This document shows positions 12,456-25,000 of a DNA stretch of 64,000 nt, in pieces. This stretch comes from Sindora glabra (lineage: Eukaryota; Streptophyta; Magnoliopsida; Fabales; Fabaceae), in NCBI GenBank assembly GCA_020226215.1, contig CM035236.1:59563809-59627808 (forward strand). The letters run 5' to 3'. Both the position numbers and the translations under genes were made by a program. Position 1 is the stretch's first letter; each line of letters begins with the position of its first letter. The notes under the pieces are model-generated. The model was not told the DNA's origin, made no database searches, and saw only the letters and a list, made by a program, of their open reading frames with translations.

Positions 12456-12880
12456 TAAACTTTTTATAAACTCTCATGACTTTTACACAAGATTCTATTT
12501 TTTTTTCCCCATAAATTTAGACATTTTTATAACTATAATTATTCATGCTGCAAAAGTGTCTTCATATTCTAAACACATACATAATTTTATAAAAAAATAC
12601 AATTTTTTATACAAAAAAAGATTTGTTAACCAATAACGAACTCATTTGATAGTAGACGAAATGAGTTCATTTCTATTTTATCTTTAACTCGTCTAATATA
12701 TAAAAAATTTATTAATTTATAATATCATATAATTGCCTTTTCAATTTTTTTTGGGTATGGATTTGCCATTTCATTTGAATATTTATATTTTGAAAATTGT
12801 AAGAAGTTGCAAGTTAATTTAATTAGATAATGTTGACACTAATTAATTAAGGAACAATTAATTAATTTTTCTAAAATCCA
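12456..12880. other. AT-rich intergenic, nothing recognised
   Basis: No gene, RNA or repeat boundary is visible. The frame crossing the start of this stretch runs out of the tandem repeat and is not supported as coding. Confidence 0.4.
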
Positions 12881-12989
12881 TTTCATTCTTCAATATGTAT
12901 TAAATTATCAATCGTTTTGTTTACCAAAAAAATTATGAACTGGATAACTAATTTCATAATTAAAACAGTTTTACAGCATTTATACAATT

Positions 12990-13260
12990 CTAGAGATGAT
13001 ACGATGATTTTATCTTTAATTCGTTCACATTGGGCAATCTCGAGCTTGTTTGCGTTTACAAGCAACCGTCCTAGTAACAAACAAGGGCTTTCACAGCCTC
13101 TTCTAACGTGTAAACTAACTTCCTGAGCAGACAAGCCTCAATTGGAAGCTAAATCGTAAAGCATTAAAAAGGTAACCGATGTCCATATCTTTAGTGTGCA
13201 GCGAGGGAGCAAACAGGCCAGCATGGCCTACGAACGCCCTAAATTTTAACGTCATTTAGC
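12990..13260. other. GC-richer island of unknown origin
   Basis: Compared with its surroundings this stretch is clearly less AT-rich. It carries small self-complementary words: GCTTGTTTGC..ACAAGC at 13042-13064 and GGCCAGCATGGCC at about 13217. An 83-codon minus-strand frame crosses it (12883-13134) but matches nothing I know and reads into AT-rich DNA. It may be a gene fragment or a structured RNA; neither is shown. Confidence 0.3.
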
Positions 13261-13364
13261 CTATTTGATTTATTAAAACATGTCAGATCAGGATTATAAA
13301 TAAGTTTATTTAAATAAAAAGATTATCTTTTATTGGGTCCTGTCCTTGGACATACCAAACTATC

Positions 13365-13367
<3 letters not shown>

Positions 13368-13413
<46 letters not shown>
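13368..13413. repeat. (TA)n microsatellite
   Basis: An uninterrupted alternating TA run of about 23 dinucleotides. Confidence 0.95.
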
Positions 13414-13418
<5 letters not shown>

Positions 13419-14137
13419 GAAAAATATAAAATATTTTTTCCAATTTTAAAATTTCAACTTTGAAAATTTTAAAAAAGACCTTTAACCTACATAAAATTGG
13501 AATTTAATACTTATTTAAATTATGTAATTCTTGTATAAATTTTTAAAATAAAAAGACAACGTAATAGAATGTTGATTTTTATATTGTCATTTTTTTGCAT
13601 ATATTTTGCAACTTCTTTTCAAGTTTTTAGTTAAGAGATTATATATCTAATTTAATTTTTATTAACTGTATGACATAAAAATCATGTGTTAAAAAATAAT
13701 GAAATAAATCAATATATTATAATAAATAATATACTACAGTATTATAATTTTTGTGTAAGTAATTCTTGAGAGAAAATGTTACTTTTAAGTAGGTGATACG
13801 TGTTAAAAGGTGTGACTTTCATGTTTTTAAACTCAGAAGGAAAATCCCAATAATGGATAGATAAGCCAGTGAAATCATATATCCAAAAATTTTGAGTCAT
13901 CAATTATTTATTTAAAATTTCATATTAAACCATAGATAAATAATAAATCAACAATAATCCTTCCATTCCTAATCTGATAAATACATCTTAATCCATCAAT
14001 TTATCATCTTCATCCAATTACTATCTAATGTTGTAAGCACTACTGTTCCTCACGTATGCAATTGAATAAATAAGTCTATGTTGTACTTAATCTTTTTAAG
14101 AATATCTTTTGATTGAAGTATCTCACAAGAAAATTTA
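13414..14137. other. AT-rich intergenic, nothing recognised
   Basis: No open frame, RNA gene or repeat could be supported here. Confidence 0.4.
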
Positions 14138-14412
14138 GACTAAAAATTTATTTCCATCTCTATAAAATTCAATTTTTATCAATTTTGCTTTCAATTTAAA
14201 GTTTGTATTAATTTAATTCATATAAAATTAAAAAAGTTTAAATTTTAATTCTTCTATACATAAAATAAAATTTATGTAATACCACATTATTGTATAGAAG
14301 AATTAAAATTTGAGAATTTTTAATTTTATAAAAATTAAATTAATATAAATTTTAATCAAAAATAAATTTGATAAAAATTCAATTTTATAAAAATTAAAAT
14401 AAATTTTCAATC
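14138..14412. mobile_element. Hairpin (MITE-like) element with ~120-bp inverted arms
   Basis: The left arm (14138-14262) and right arm (about 14288-14412) are inverse complements with scattered mismatches. Paired landmarks are GACTAAAAATTTATTT with the complement of AAATTTTCAATC, then ATTCAATTTTTATCAA with TTGATAAAAATTCAATT, and near the loop TTAATTCTTCTATAC with GTATAGAAGAATTAA. The loop is only about 25 bp. Size and shape fit a miniature inverted-repeat element. No target duplication was identified and the family is unknown. Confidence 0.7.
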
Positions 14413-15779
14413 AAAAATATATCTCCCTTAATATGTAAATGATTCTTTTAAAAGACATAGCATGATGGAACTTAATCTATATTTACAAGTCTAGACTATG
14501 GTGCATTATTTTACAATGTATCAATAATCTTAAATCATTAAATTTCATTCAACTTATGTAATATTACACAAATTAATCAATTTAAACTGTTAAATCTATT
14601 AGTACACTGTAAAAGTGACACACCAAAATCTATTCCATATCTATGTATAATAAAAATCAACTTTTTGGGCCTAACCCATGACACATCTCTTAAAGAGAAT
14701 TGCATATTCTACAGCAAGATAAAAAGAAAGAAAATTTCTGTTGTGACACACTAAATCAAAATCCATTCTTGCACAATCTAAAGACCTAGAGTAAGATTTT
14801 AAGATAACATTTGTATAATACGGTCAAGGATATAGTAGTCACAATCTCTACGAATGGATTTAAACATACCTTTAACCTTATGGTGTTTTTGGAAATTTAA
14901 GGAGTAAGGAAAGGAAAGGAAAGATATTAAGGAAGAAAATAGAGGGAAGGTAGGAAAATAGAAAGCTAATTTATAATTTTCTTTGGATATCCAAAATTAT
15001 ATAAGAAAGAATAATGAATAATTAAATCAAAACATATCAAGAGCAAGCAATTTTATAATTTTACATAATTTAAAAAATATTTATTGATGAATTTTTATGA
15101 TTAAAGCTAAATTTAAAAAAAAATCTATCCAAATTTTTTTATAAAACATTTTTATTAAAAATAATAACATAAGTCAACATATAATAAAATTATTATTAAA
15201 AATATTAATGAAAATAATTATCATAAATTAATATAATCTTTATTTGATAACATAAAAATCAACTCAAGTCATACTCACCTTAAAGTCAATAAGTATGAAT
15301 TAAAATAAAAATAAGTATATATAAATAAATATGAATCATAATTATCAAATCTCATTATTATTAATAAAAATAAATAAAAAGATTTCATAATTATAACATT
15401 TTTCACACATTAAATACCATTCAAAAAATGTAAATAATTTTTATTTTAATAAAAATAATAAAATATTAAAAATATATATAAATCAAAAAAATAAAACAAT
15501 GTCAAAAATAATAAATTAAATAAATAACAGTTAAAATCCTCAATTTGTAGGAATACAAAACATTTAAAATATTGAAAAGTGGAAGAATCGAGAGAGTTAA
15601 TATTATCTCATTTCTGTCACCCGTTTAAACAAAACTCCTAAATAGATGAAAAGATTGCCCACATAACTTTCCCTTTCCTCTCCCTCCTCTCTATCCCAAC
15701 AACCCGTTAGTCTATCTACTTCTTGATTCCTGCACATATCTCAAAACACAATACACAAGTAAAAAAGATCGAAGTGCAA
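14413..15779. other. Intergenic region downstream of UEV1
   Basis: The sequence is AT-rich with no supported gene. A pyrimidine-rich stretch near 15660-15700 lies beyond the expected UEV1 3' end. Confidence 0.4.
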
Positions 15780-15999
15780 AATGAAATGGTTTCAAACTGC
15801 CAAATTTAGGTTCTTTAATGAAAATAGTTACCCAGTACAATTCGCAAAGAAAATTGAAGATACACTGTCTCTTTGTCAATGGCTCCAAGTTACATACGTA
15901 AATGGTCCATAATTACATTTATAAATGCTCTCGCCCATGAACTGAGATGATCTATTGAATATATTTATTTACATTGTTATTGTTGGATTCTCATATAAA
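15780..15999 (-). other. UEV1: Probable UEV1 3' UTR
   Basis: This follows the UEV1 stop codon (16002-16000) on the minus strand. It is less AT-rich than the surroundings, and an AATAAA hexamer lies about 30 nt after the stop (within GTAAATAAATATATTC). Plant polyadenylation signals are loose, so the true cleavage site is not fixed. Confidence 0.5.
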
Positions 16000-16058
16000 C
16001 TACACGATACAACATCTCAGCACCAGCCCCTTCTGATCAATCCTGCCTTCTTCATTGC
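16000..16058 (-). CDS. UEV1: UEV1 coding exon 5 (C-terminal tail)
   Basis: The acceptor is TTGTAG (AG at 16060-16059). The exon encodes NEEGRIDQKGLVLRCCIV and the stop TAG at 16002-16000. The tail resembles the NEEAR...CC-ending tail recalled for Arabidopsis UEV1A, which supports this exon despite its small size and the weak donor before it. Confidence 0.85.
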
Positions 16059-19000
16059 CTACAAGTAATATTTGAATATTTTGATCATTTAGCTTCCTCG
16101 TATATAAACCTAACAATAAATATATGGACATAAGCTAGTTTCCCTGGAGCAGGGGTAACAATTCAGGCTCCTGTGTCAAGTTTGGGTCATGTCAAGAGTT
16201 AATAACAATCGAAAAAAGCCTTGATTTGAACTTGAATAATAATCATTTCATACTCAATCAACTTATTTATTAAATATGTTAACATAGATCAACTCATCTA
16301 ATTCATTTAATAACTCTAATTAACAAAATTTATATTATCAGCCCTAAAGCTCTTGAAAAACAAATAATTTACATTATGACAAAAGCTTCGGCAACATATA
16401 ATAGAACTTAATATATAGACTTTGTCATAATGTAAACTAAACAGTTATTTTGGAAATTTTAAAGAATCAAGTTGCCTCATCTCAGCTTTTGGAAAATAAA
16501 CAATTTACATTATAGCTCTGAGATTAGGCAATTTGATTCTTTTAACATTTTTATGTCTATTTAATTTTGTGGTTGATCTTATGATTGTCATCTATTAATT
16601 AGACATGCAGATCCATTCCAATTAGGTAAATACAATAATATAATATCTCAATATACAGTATTAAAATAACTGGATGGCGACATGCATTATTCAAAAACAA
16701 CTAACTATTGTGTATTCAATTGGCAACATAGAGATAAATATACCAGCAGGAAAAAATGGAATAATAAAAGCGAGGCACCTTCGGGAGGCTGAGCTAGCTT
16801 CCGGTTTTGTGGAGACATCATTTCTTTCTTCAGCTGCATCAATATATCTTCCATTGTACACTCCCGTTGCCAATTTGAAAGCATGGGAAACAAATGTGGG
16901 TCAACCTGGCAATTTATTTAGTCATTCATAAGAGGAACATTTCAATTAGGTAGCACCAACAGTGATGAGTATCGTGTTGGATGCAAGGATACTGCAAACT
17001 TTCAAATGTTAAAAGGATACAGAAGCGGAACGGGTATCATATATATATATATGTGCATAGAAAAATTCAATCCAATTCAATTCGTCACCAATGTGCTTCA
17101 AATTTCCAAAAGCGTTAATAGAAGAATATTTATTTCTTTCTTAGATATATTAACACAAATAGTCAGAATCTCCATTTAATTTCAAACATATGTGCACAAG
17201 TCAATAGCAAAAGAAATGTATTGTCAAGTATCTAAAAGTGTAACATTTCAGATGCACATTCGATAATGGAATGTAATGGAAGTATCAGTGCATCATATTA
17301 CATATAGGAAGTCTTGGCAAGAATATCACATACCACTCCAGTTTCTTGGTTAACACAAGTCATGTTAATCCTTGTCTGGAATCTAACAGATGGTGGATTA
17401 TCTGGGTAATCCTTGCCGCAGAACAATTTCAACTGGTAGATGCGCCCTTCATGAACAGTCTGGTAAAAAGAACAAAATGGTAAGGAACAGAAACCAAATC
17501 ACATAAACTGTTAGGTGATAAACCAGAGAAAATTGTATTAGTACTAGGGGGAAAAAGCAACACTTCAGTTAACCAATGTGATTCTTACATTCTGGTTGCA
17601 TGATAACTAATCCTGAGATTAACAATAACCATCATCAAAGAAGTAAGTAGTTGCCAATACTTCTGCAGTTCACCAACCATTTCAGAATTCTCTTTTTTGG
17701 GGGAAAAAAGGCCAGCTGTATCCCATTAAATAGGTTTGGTAGATCAAACAATGCCTTAAACTTGATTGAGTTATACCAAACTTCAGATACAAGACATCAA
17801 TCCAGACAAAAAGAAATTCTAGCATTAACGTTTTCAAACCTCAATTAAATGCTAATATATGAGCACACAATATTTCTTTCCTTTTATCATTCCCTCTTGC
17901 GCCCTCTCCTATTAAATGCTAAATATGGAATAATAGTTTTCACTCACTTTCCTTCCTCTCCCAATCTGGGAAACTTCATCTTAATCCTTCTCTACTAAGT
18001 TTTTAAAAATAACCATTGTTACAAGGAAAGTAAATGTACGCAAGTTTTTCTGGTTAAATGCTAAGAGATGTGGACTTTTATAGTGGTTTGTTGAACTGTT
18101 GGTTTCAAACTTTGATTGTACTTCAAATTAGAGATGGAACAACATAAAGAACAGGAAGAAAAAATGTGTAACCACAAACATGATTGACAGAAATAATAAC
18201 CAGACAGATCTCCAAAACTCAGATTTCCGCAATGGTAGAGTGCTGCATAAATTTAATGCTGAAAGGTTCAAAATTACATAGATTTTCTAATTTGCTTTCT
18301 AATTCCAAGCACTTATGGCTTAACCATACAACAACAATAACAACAAAGCCTTATCCCACTAAGTGAGCTTGGTTACATGGATTGCACAACGCCATTGGAT
18401 TCTATTAAAAATCAAGTTTTCAATAATATTATTCACCAAGAGATCCCTTTGTATAACTTCCTCCAATATCCTTTTTGGCCTTCCTCTGTACTTTTTCACA
18501 GGACTAAAGATCATATGATCAACTCTTCTCACTGGTGCCTCCAATGGCCTTCTTTGCACATGACCAAACCACCTTAACCGATTTTCTATCATCTTCTTCT
18601 CAATAGGTGCCACTCCAACATGCTCTCGTATGCAATCATTTCATATCTTATCCTTTCTTATATGATCACACATCCATCATAACATTCTCCTTTCTGCTAC
18701 CCCCATTTTTTGCTCTTATTATCCCTTTAGAGCCCAACATTCACTCCCATAGAGCATAACTGGTCGTATAGCAGTCCGACAAAACTTTCCTTTAAGCTTA
18801 GTAGGTACTTTACGATCACAAATCACTCCAAATGCCTTTCTCCATTTTAACCATCCAACTTATATCCTGTATATGATATCTCCATCAATTTCCCCATCAC
18901 TTTGTGAAAAAGATCCCAAGTACTTAAATTTAGATATTTGCGGTATGATATGCTCTCCAATTCTTACCTCCAAATCATTTATCTTACTTCTTGTTAAACT

Positions 19001-22000
19001 TGCAATGTATATACTCCGTCTTACTCCTACTCAAGCGAAAACCCTTTGATTCTAAAGCCTATCTCGAAAGCTCCAATTTATAATTAACCTCTTCCCGCGA
19101 TTCTTCAATCAAGACTATATCATCTGCAAATAGCATACATTTAGTGATATTATCCTGTATGTCCCTGATAAGAACATCTAAGACTAGATTAAACAAGTAA
19201 GGACTCAAAGCTGAACCCTGATGTAGACCTATCCTTATAGTAAAGTCCTTTGTCTCTCCTCCAAGAGTTCTTACACTCGTAGTTACTCCATCGTACATAT
19301 CTTGTATAGCCCGAATATATGCAACACGAACTTCTTTTTTCTCCAAAGCCTTCCACAACACTTCTCTTGGTACTCAGTCATAGGTTTTTTCTAAGTCAAT
19401 AAAAACCATATGTAAGTCTCTTTCTTTACTTCGATACCTTTCCATCAACCTTCGTAGAAGATAAATAGCCTTTGTTGCAGACTTTTTTGGCATCAATCCA
19501 AATACCATAACAATGAGAAAAAATGTTTGAACCAAGTATTCTACAAAATCATGTAAGTAACTATTACTTTTTACTCAACAGTGTCTTCCAAGATTTAATT
19601 TTGTTTAGCAGTGCACAAGCTATTAAAGGTTGCTCAATACTCTGTTCTTGAAAATTCTAAGAGACCTGGAAAACAAAGCATGCCATAAAGGAAAATAAAG
19701 AACGGATTATTATAGTGAAAACAGAATGATTTTTGAGTTAGTGAGGCCAGGCATTGTAAGCACAGAAAGAGAGAGAAAAGAACCAGATATACAGAAGACA
19801 TGGTTTAGGTGCACTTATTTTGGCATTACAGGATTCATACTTGTTTTTGGTCTTTGGATAAAATTGGTATTCACAATTAAGATTTGGTGTAAGTTAGGTA
19901 AGTTTAAAATAGTGTCAATTGGTCCCCACACTTACAAAAATTTACATTTTAGAATGGACATAAGTTTCTGTTCTTAATTATAAATTCTTAATCTAATACC
20001 AGCCCTTTCCCAACCTCATCTAGGAGCCATCTAAACAGCAAATACACATTTCCATCAAATCAGAAGATTTGTCATATAATTGTAAGCAGAAAATACTCAG
20101 CTTGGTCTGATGAATCAAAGTAGCTTTTTCAAACTTTTTATTGATTGGAAATAACACACGTTAACAAAGTAAAAATACCAACACTTCACTTTCCAGATAA
20201 ATTCTCATTAAGTTCTGCTACTTCTTCATGCTGCAAAATAAAATATTGCCAGTTAAATGGGATCCCCACAAACATGAGTTGGCTAACCTATGTTGGCCAG
20301 GATGATGTGTATTTAATCATAAAAGGGATCCCCACAAACACATTTCTCTCTTATCATTCAATGTTGAAAATCAGCAGGTTTTTGGAGCGTCCAATCATAA
20401 CTAAGTAGGCTACAATATAGACTTACGAGATTGAAATAAACTAGCATAGATGTCAGAATCCAATCACTAATCACTAATATTATGATCAAGTTCAAAGCAA
20501 TGCAGACAAAACCAATAAAGTCAAGGGTGCATGCTTCTCAAACAGCAGGCATTGCTGGCGGCAAGTCTTAAAAATATCTGAGGCAGAAAATAGACCTAAT
20601 AAAGAAACTGTAGTTGCAAGAAAATATAGTCATGTCACTTTGGAAGGCAAAGCACCACTCTTTCAAACAGGAGGCAATGCTGGCATCCGTAAGTCTTACA
20701 AATAACTCCTTGTGGTGAAGAAAAGAAGCACTTCGTAGAGAAGCTTTACAGATACATGGAAATTTTCTTTACAAGGAAAAAAATTTAAATGCTAATGATT
20801 CACTCCAATCCTGTCAGGCTTGTATCAAATTTAACAAGGGCTTTTCAAACACAGCACCAACCTCAAAGGAGTGAGGTACCCCAATGCGTTAGCTTCAACT
20901 CCTCAATAAGACAATTGCAGGTAGGCATGAAAATTTATCACCTAGCCACTACATATGGCTATCCAACGAAAAGTAGGAAGAAACATAATTGTCATAACAT
21001 TATCTTTGTCTTCAATAGTGGAGCCTAGAGTTAGTTTGACATATGATCATGATTCAAATTATCATATAGATAATTGAGTCAGAAGCATATGCTACTGTAT
21101 TGATATAATCCTAGTCACAGTTGTCAATTTGAAACATGCATTCTGAATTTATAAGTCTAGCATTGTAAATAGTAAATTGTAACATGTTGTCAGATACAGT
21201 ATTATGCTAATATATATGTTTACAAATTATAGAGAAAAATACTCTAATCTCCCTCAAGGTTTAACAAATTATGCAAATAACCCTTTTATTTCATAACATA
21301 CACTGACCTCACGTGCAGTTTTGAAACCTACTTAGACCTCTCTTGCCATTTGAGATTTGAAGGTCATTTTTTACCACAAAATAGAATACTCCAAATGGTT
21401 TGATTTGAATCTCACGTTTATCAATTTTCATCATTTCAGTTATGAAAAATTTGAAGTTTAGTTTTATCTTTTAGTTAAGCTATGTGAAGGTTTTAGAACT
21501 AAATGGAAAGTGAACCTAACGGGAGGTCAAAGTAGTTTTCCTAAATTATAATATGAAGAGTATGTTCATAACACAAACCTTTCAAGAAAAATATTGAAAA
21601 TATAACAAATTTATATTTAATTATTAAAATGATAAACTTCATTATCAAAAAAGAAAGTTGCATATCCAATCTGCAACATAAAGCATGAATCATTTTTCAC
21701 TGCCCCAGCCTCCATTTTCAAATAACCACACTACCCTATTCATATAGTTACCCAGCATAATAACTATTACTAAACTTCCATCTATGGACTTAGCGGTAAA
21801 ACAAAGCACTAAGTCATAACTGTTCCACTTCCTACACATATAGGCTCTCTGCTCCAAGGATTTCTAGTTAACCCAGAGAAAGAGAATGGGAAGACTTCTA
21901 CCAAAAATCCTTCAAAATCACAAAGCTGTCCTTCGCCAGGAAGTTCAAATAGATGATTTTCCTACCAAGAATACTTGACACTGACATAGAGAAAATGATT

Positions 22001-25000
22001 TTCCTGCTAAGAATTTGTACTCACCTTTATTTTACTAGTGAGTTCCGTGAGAGGGGGGCTTTACTCACATGGCACTTGAATCTTGAACCAACAATACAAA
22101 ACAACAACAACAACAACAACAACAACAAAACCTTATCCCACTAAGTGAGGTTAGTTACATGGATTGCACGATGCCATTGGGCTCTATCATAAACCAGATT
22201 TTCAGTGATATTATTCACTAAAAGATCTTTTTTTATAACTTCCTTCAATGTCCTTTTTGACCTCCCTTTACACTTTTTCACAGGACTAAAGACTATGCAA
22301 TCAACTCTTCTCACTAGTGCCTCCTAATGACCTTCTTTACACATGACCAAATCACCTTAACCGATTTTCCATCATCTTCTCCTCAATAAGTACCACGCCA
22401 ATATGCCCTCATATATAATCATTTCAAATCTTGTCCTTTCTTGTATAACCATACATTCATCTTAACATTCTCATTTTTATTATCCTCATTTTTTGCTCTT
22501 GTTATCCCTTTAGAGTCCCACATTTACTACTATAAAGTATAGCTGATCGTATAGCAGTCCGACAAAACTTCCCTTTAAACTTAGTAGATACTTTACGATC
22601 ACAAATAACTCCAGATACCTTTCTTCATTTTAATCATTCAGCTTATATCTTGTGTGTGACATCTCTATCAATTTCCCCATCGTTTTGTAAAATAAATTTC
22701 AAGTACTTAAATTTAGATATTTGCAGTATGATGTACTTTCCAATTCTTATCTCTAAATCATTTCTATTTTACTTCTTGTTAAATTTGCAATGCATATACT
22801 CCGTCTTACTCCTACTTAAGCAAAAACCTTTTGATTCCAAAACCTGTCTCCGAAGTTCCAATTTATAATTAGCCTCTTCCGAGATTCCTCAATCAAGACT
22901 ATATAAAAATTTCTTATCCAACATGGGCAGCCACTTCTGTTGCCTCATTTTCAGGTAGTTCAATTAGCCGTCACAAACCAAATCACATGATTCAAGCATC
23001 AATCCATTTGATTCATAATCAAGAACAATTCAGACCTATAATTCATAATGATTTTGGATTGCTTCGTATTGATCAATTCACAATGTGACTTGTACAAATC
23101 TCACAACTATGATCCTAACTAATTCAACTTTGCGCTATTATCCAATGCATGTATGCATAGAGTTTCACATGTCTGAAGCACACAAGTACAGGATTTACCA
23201 TTTCCTTCAAACCACACGGCTGTCCTTGTATAGGAGATCATTTTTCTACCAAAAATACTTGACACCCACATAATGGAAAAAAAGATTTTCCTGCAGAGAA
23301 TCTGTACCTTTTTTTTTTTAACTGGGAAATCCAAAGATAGGGGGGATGGCCTCACATGCAACTTGAACCAACAGTGAAGGGAAATACAACAGTACCTCAT
23401 CTAACGCAGTCAGCTGCTTCTGTTTCCTCTGTTTTGGATACTTCAATTAGCTCTAGTGAACGAAATCACATAACACGAGCATCAAACTGCTCGATTCATG
23501 TTCAAAAACGATTCAGGCCTATCATTCATATTATTTTAGAATGCATTGGAGCATATCAGACATTCACAATGTGAATCTTATGATAACAACTATGTTCCTA
23601 ACTAATTCAAATTAGCGCTAGATTATCCAGCGCATATATGCACGGTGTTTCAGACATCTGAAGTCCACAAGTACAGATTTACCATATGACGGTTGACCTG
23701 TCATGTAGTATAGCTAGATATGTTATTGTCAACTAAATCATGGCCAACAGTTTAGGTTACCTAGAAAAGGGGGTAACAAACACGCATTAAATGATCAAAA
23801 AATCCAGGAAGGAAAAGAAAAGGCTTACACCAGGTGGACCAATGATAGTCCCTGTCCATGATTGCATGTATATATCATCAGCATCATCCATTCCATAGCT
23901 GACAGTTCCATCTCCAATTCCCTTCTCACCTCTCTCAAGCTCTTCCAATAATCTGAAATTCCTAGGAACTTCACACACAAAAAAAATTTAACCAGATCAG
24001 CGACGGTTGCTACAATATAATTCCTATAGAAACCATAATATAAGTTTTTTTAACAGTTCTCATTAAAATACTTACTTAGAATCATAACAATGGCAAACTA
24101 CTTATCCAATTTAACTGATAATAGAATCTTGACAATAAATGATGGATAAACTAGACAGATGTGGAGTGCAGATTAAGTCATTGTGAGATAGTTGACTAAA
24201 AAATCTTCTAAGATTTCTATTCTGTAACTGATAGAGAAAATAAAACAGTTCACATCATCAGTCATTTTCTTTAGTGAGTGGCTAACACTATGGAAGAAAT
24301 ATACAAATTTGAAAAAGACAATGACCGCTGCTGCAAAGTTAAGATAAACATTAAAGAAAAACAAAAGAAATAAAAACGAAGGGAAACAAGAGGAGGGAGA
24401 GAAGCAAACATGAGTAAAGATATGTCCAAATAACAATAATTAGCTCCTGCCAGTGAAGAACAATTAGCATCTGAAAGACAATAAATTTTAAAATATCAAG
24501 GGAGTACATAATGACATTTACAACACCCTTCAACAATGTCTAGTGAATCAACTGGAAATTGCGGGGCACCACCATGAAGCCTCTCATCACATAAGATCAA
24601 GTAAATGTTTCAAGGCCAACATTGCTTGCAATTTGCATAATCTTCATAATCTCAGCAAGTATGAGAATGGAGAAATGAAATTGCTTATGTCACACTAAAG
24701 AAAGTCAATGAAGTTGCCATCACAAACAATGGTCTAATTTGCCAACAAGATTTAGATTTAAATTTGGATTTGTTACTGGTAAATGGTATATACAGGAATC
24801 ATCCTAAAATTAAGATGACAAATTAGTCCATTCCACAGCTTCAGAAAAAAAATATATAAAAGCAGGTAACACAACATTTCACCACACAATGCCAAATATT
24901 CTAAGATATAATTTTCTCCAACCCAAAACTAATTTATGATTTTCTCAGTAATATGCAACATATGATTCCAATGCAGCTATATTTGACGAGAGCATTGCAT

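Noticed and set aside
12146..12636. Two overlapping plus-strand frames
   Set aside because: They follow the tandem repeat units; the shared words are repeat sequence, not protein conservation.
18321..19510. Target duplication for LINE copy 1 (ACCATA on both sides)
   Set aside because: Only six bases match and the 5' end is not fixed, so chance is likely.
23119..23574. Several frames in UEV1 intron 2
   Set aside because: They lie in the tandem-duplicated intron DNA; the equivalent unit does not keep the frames open.
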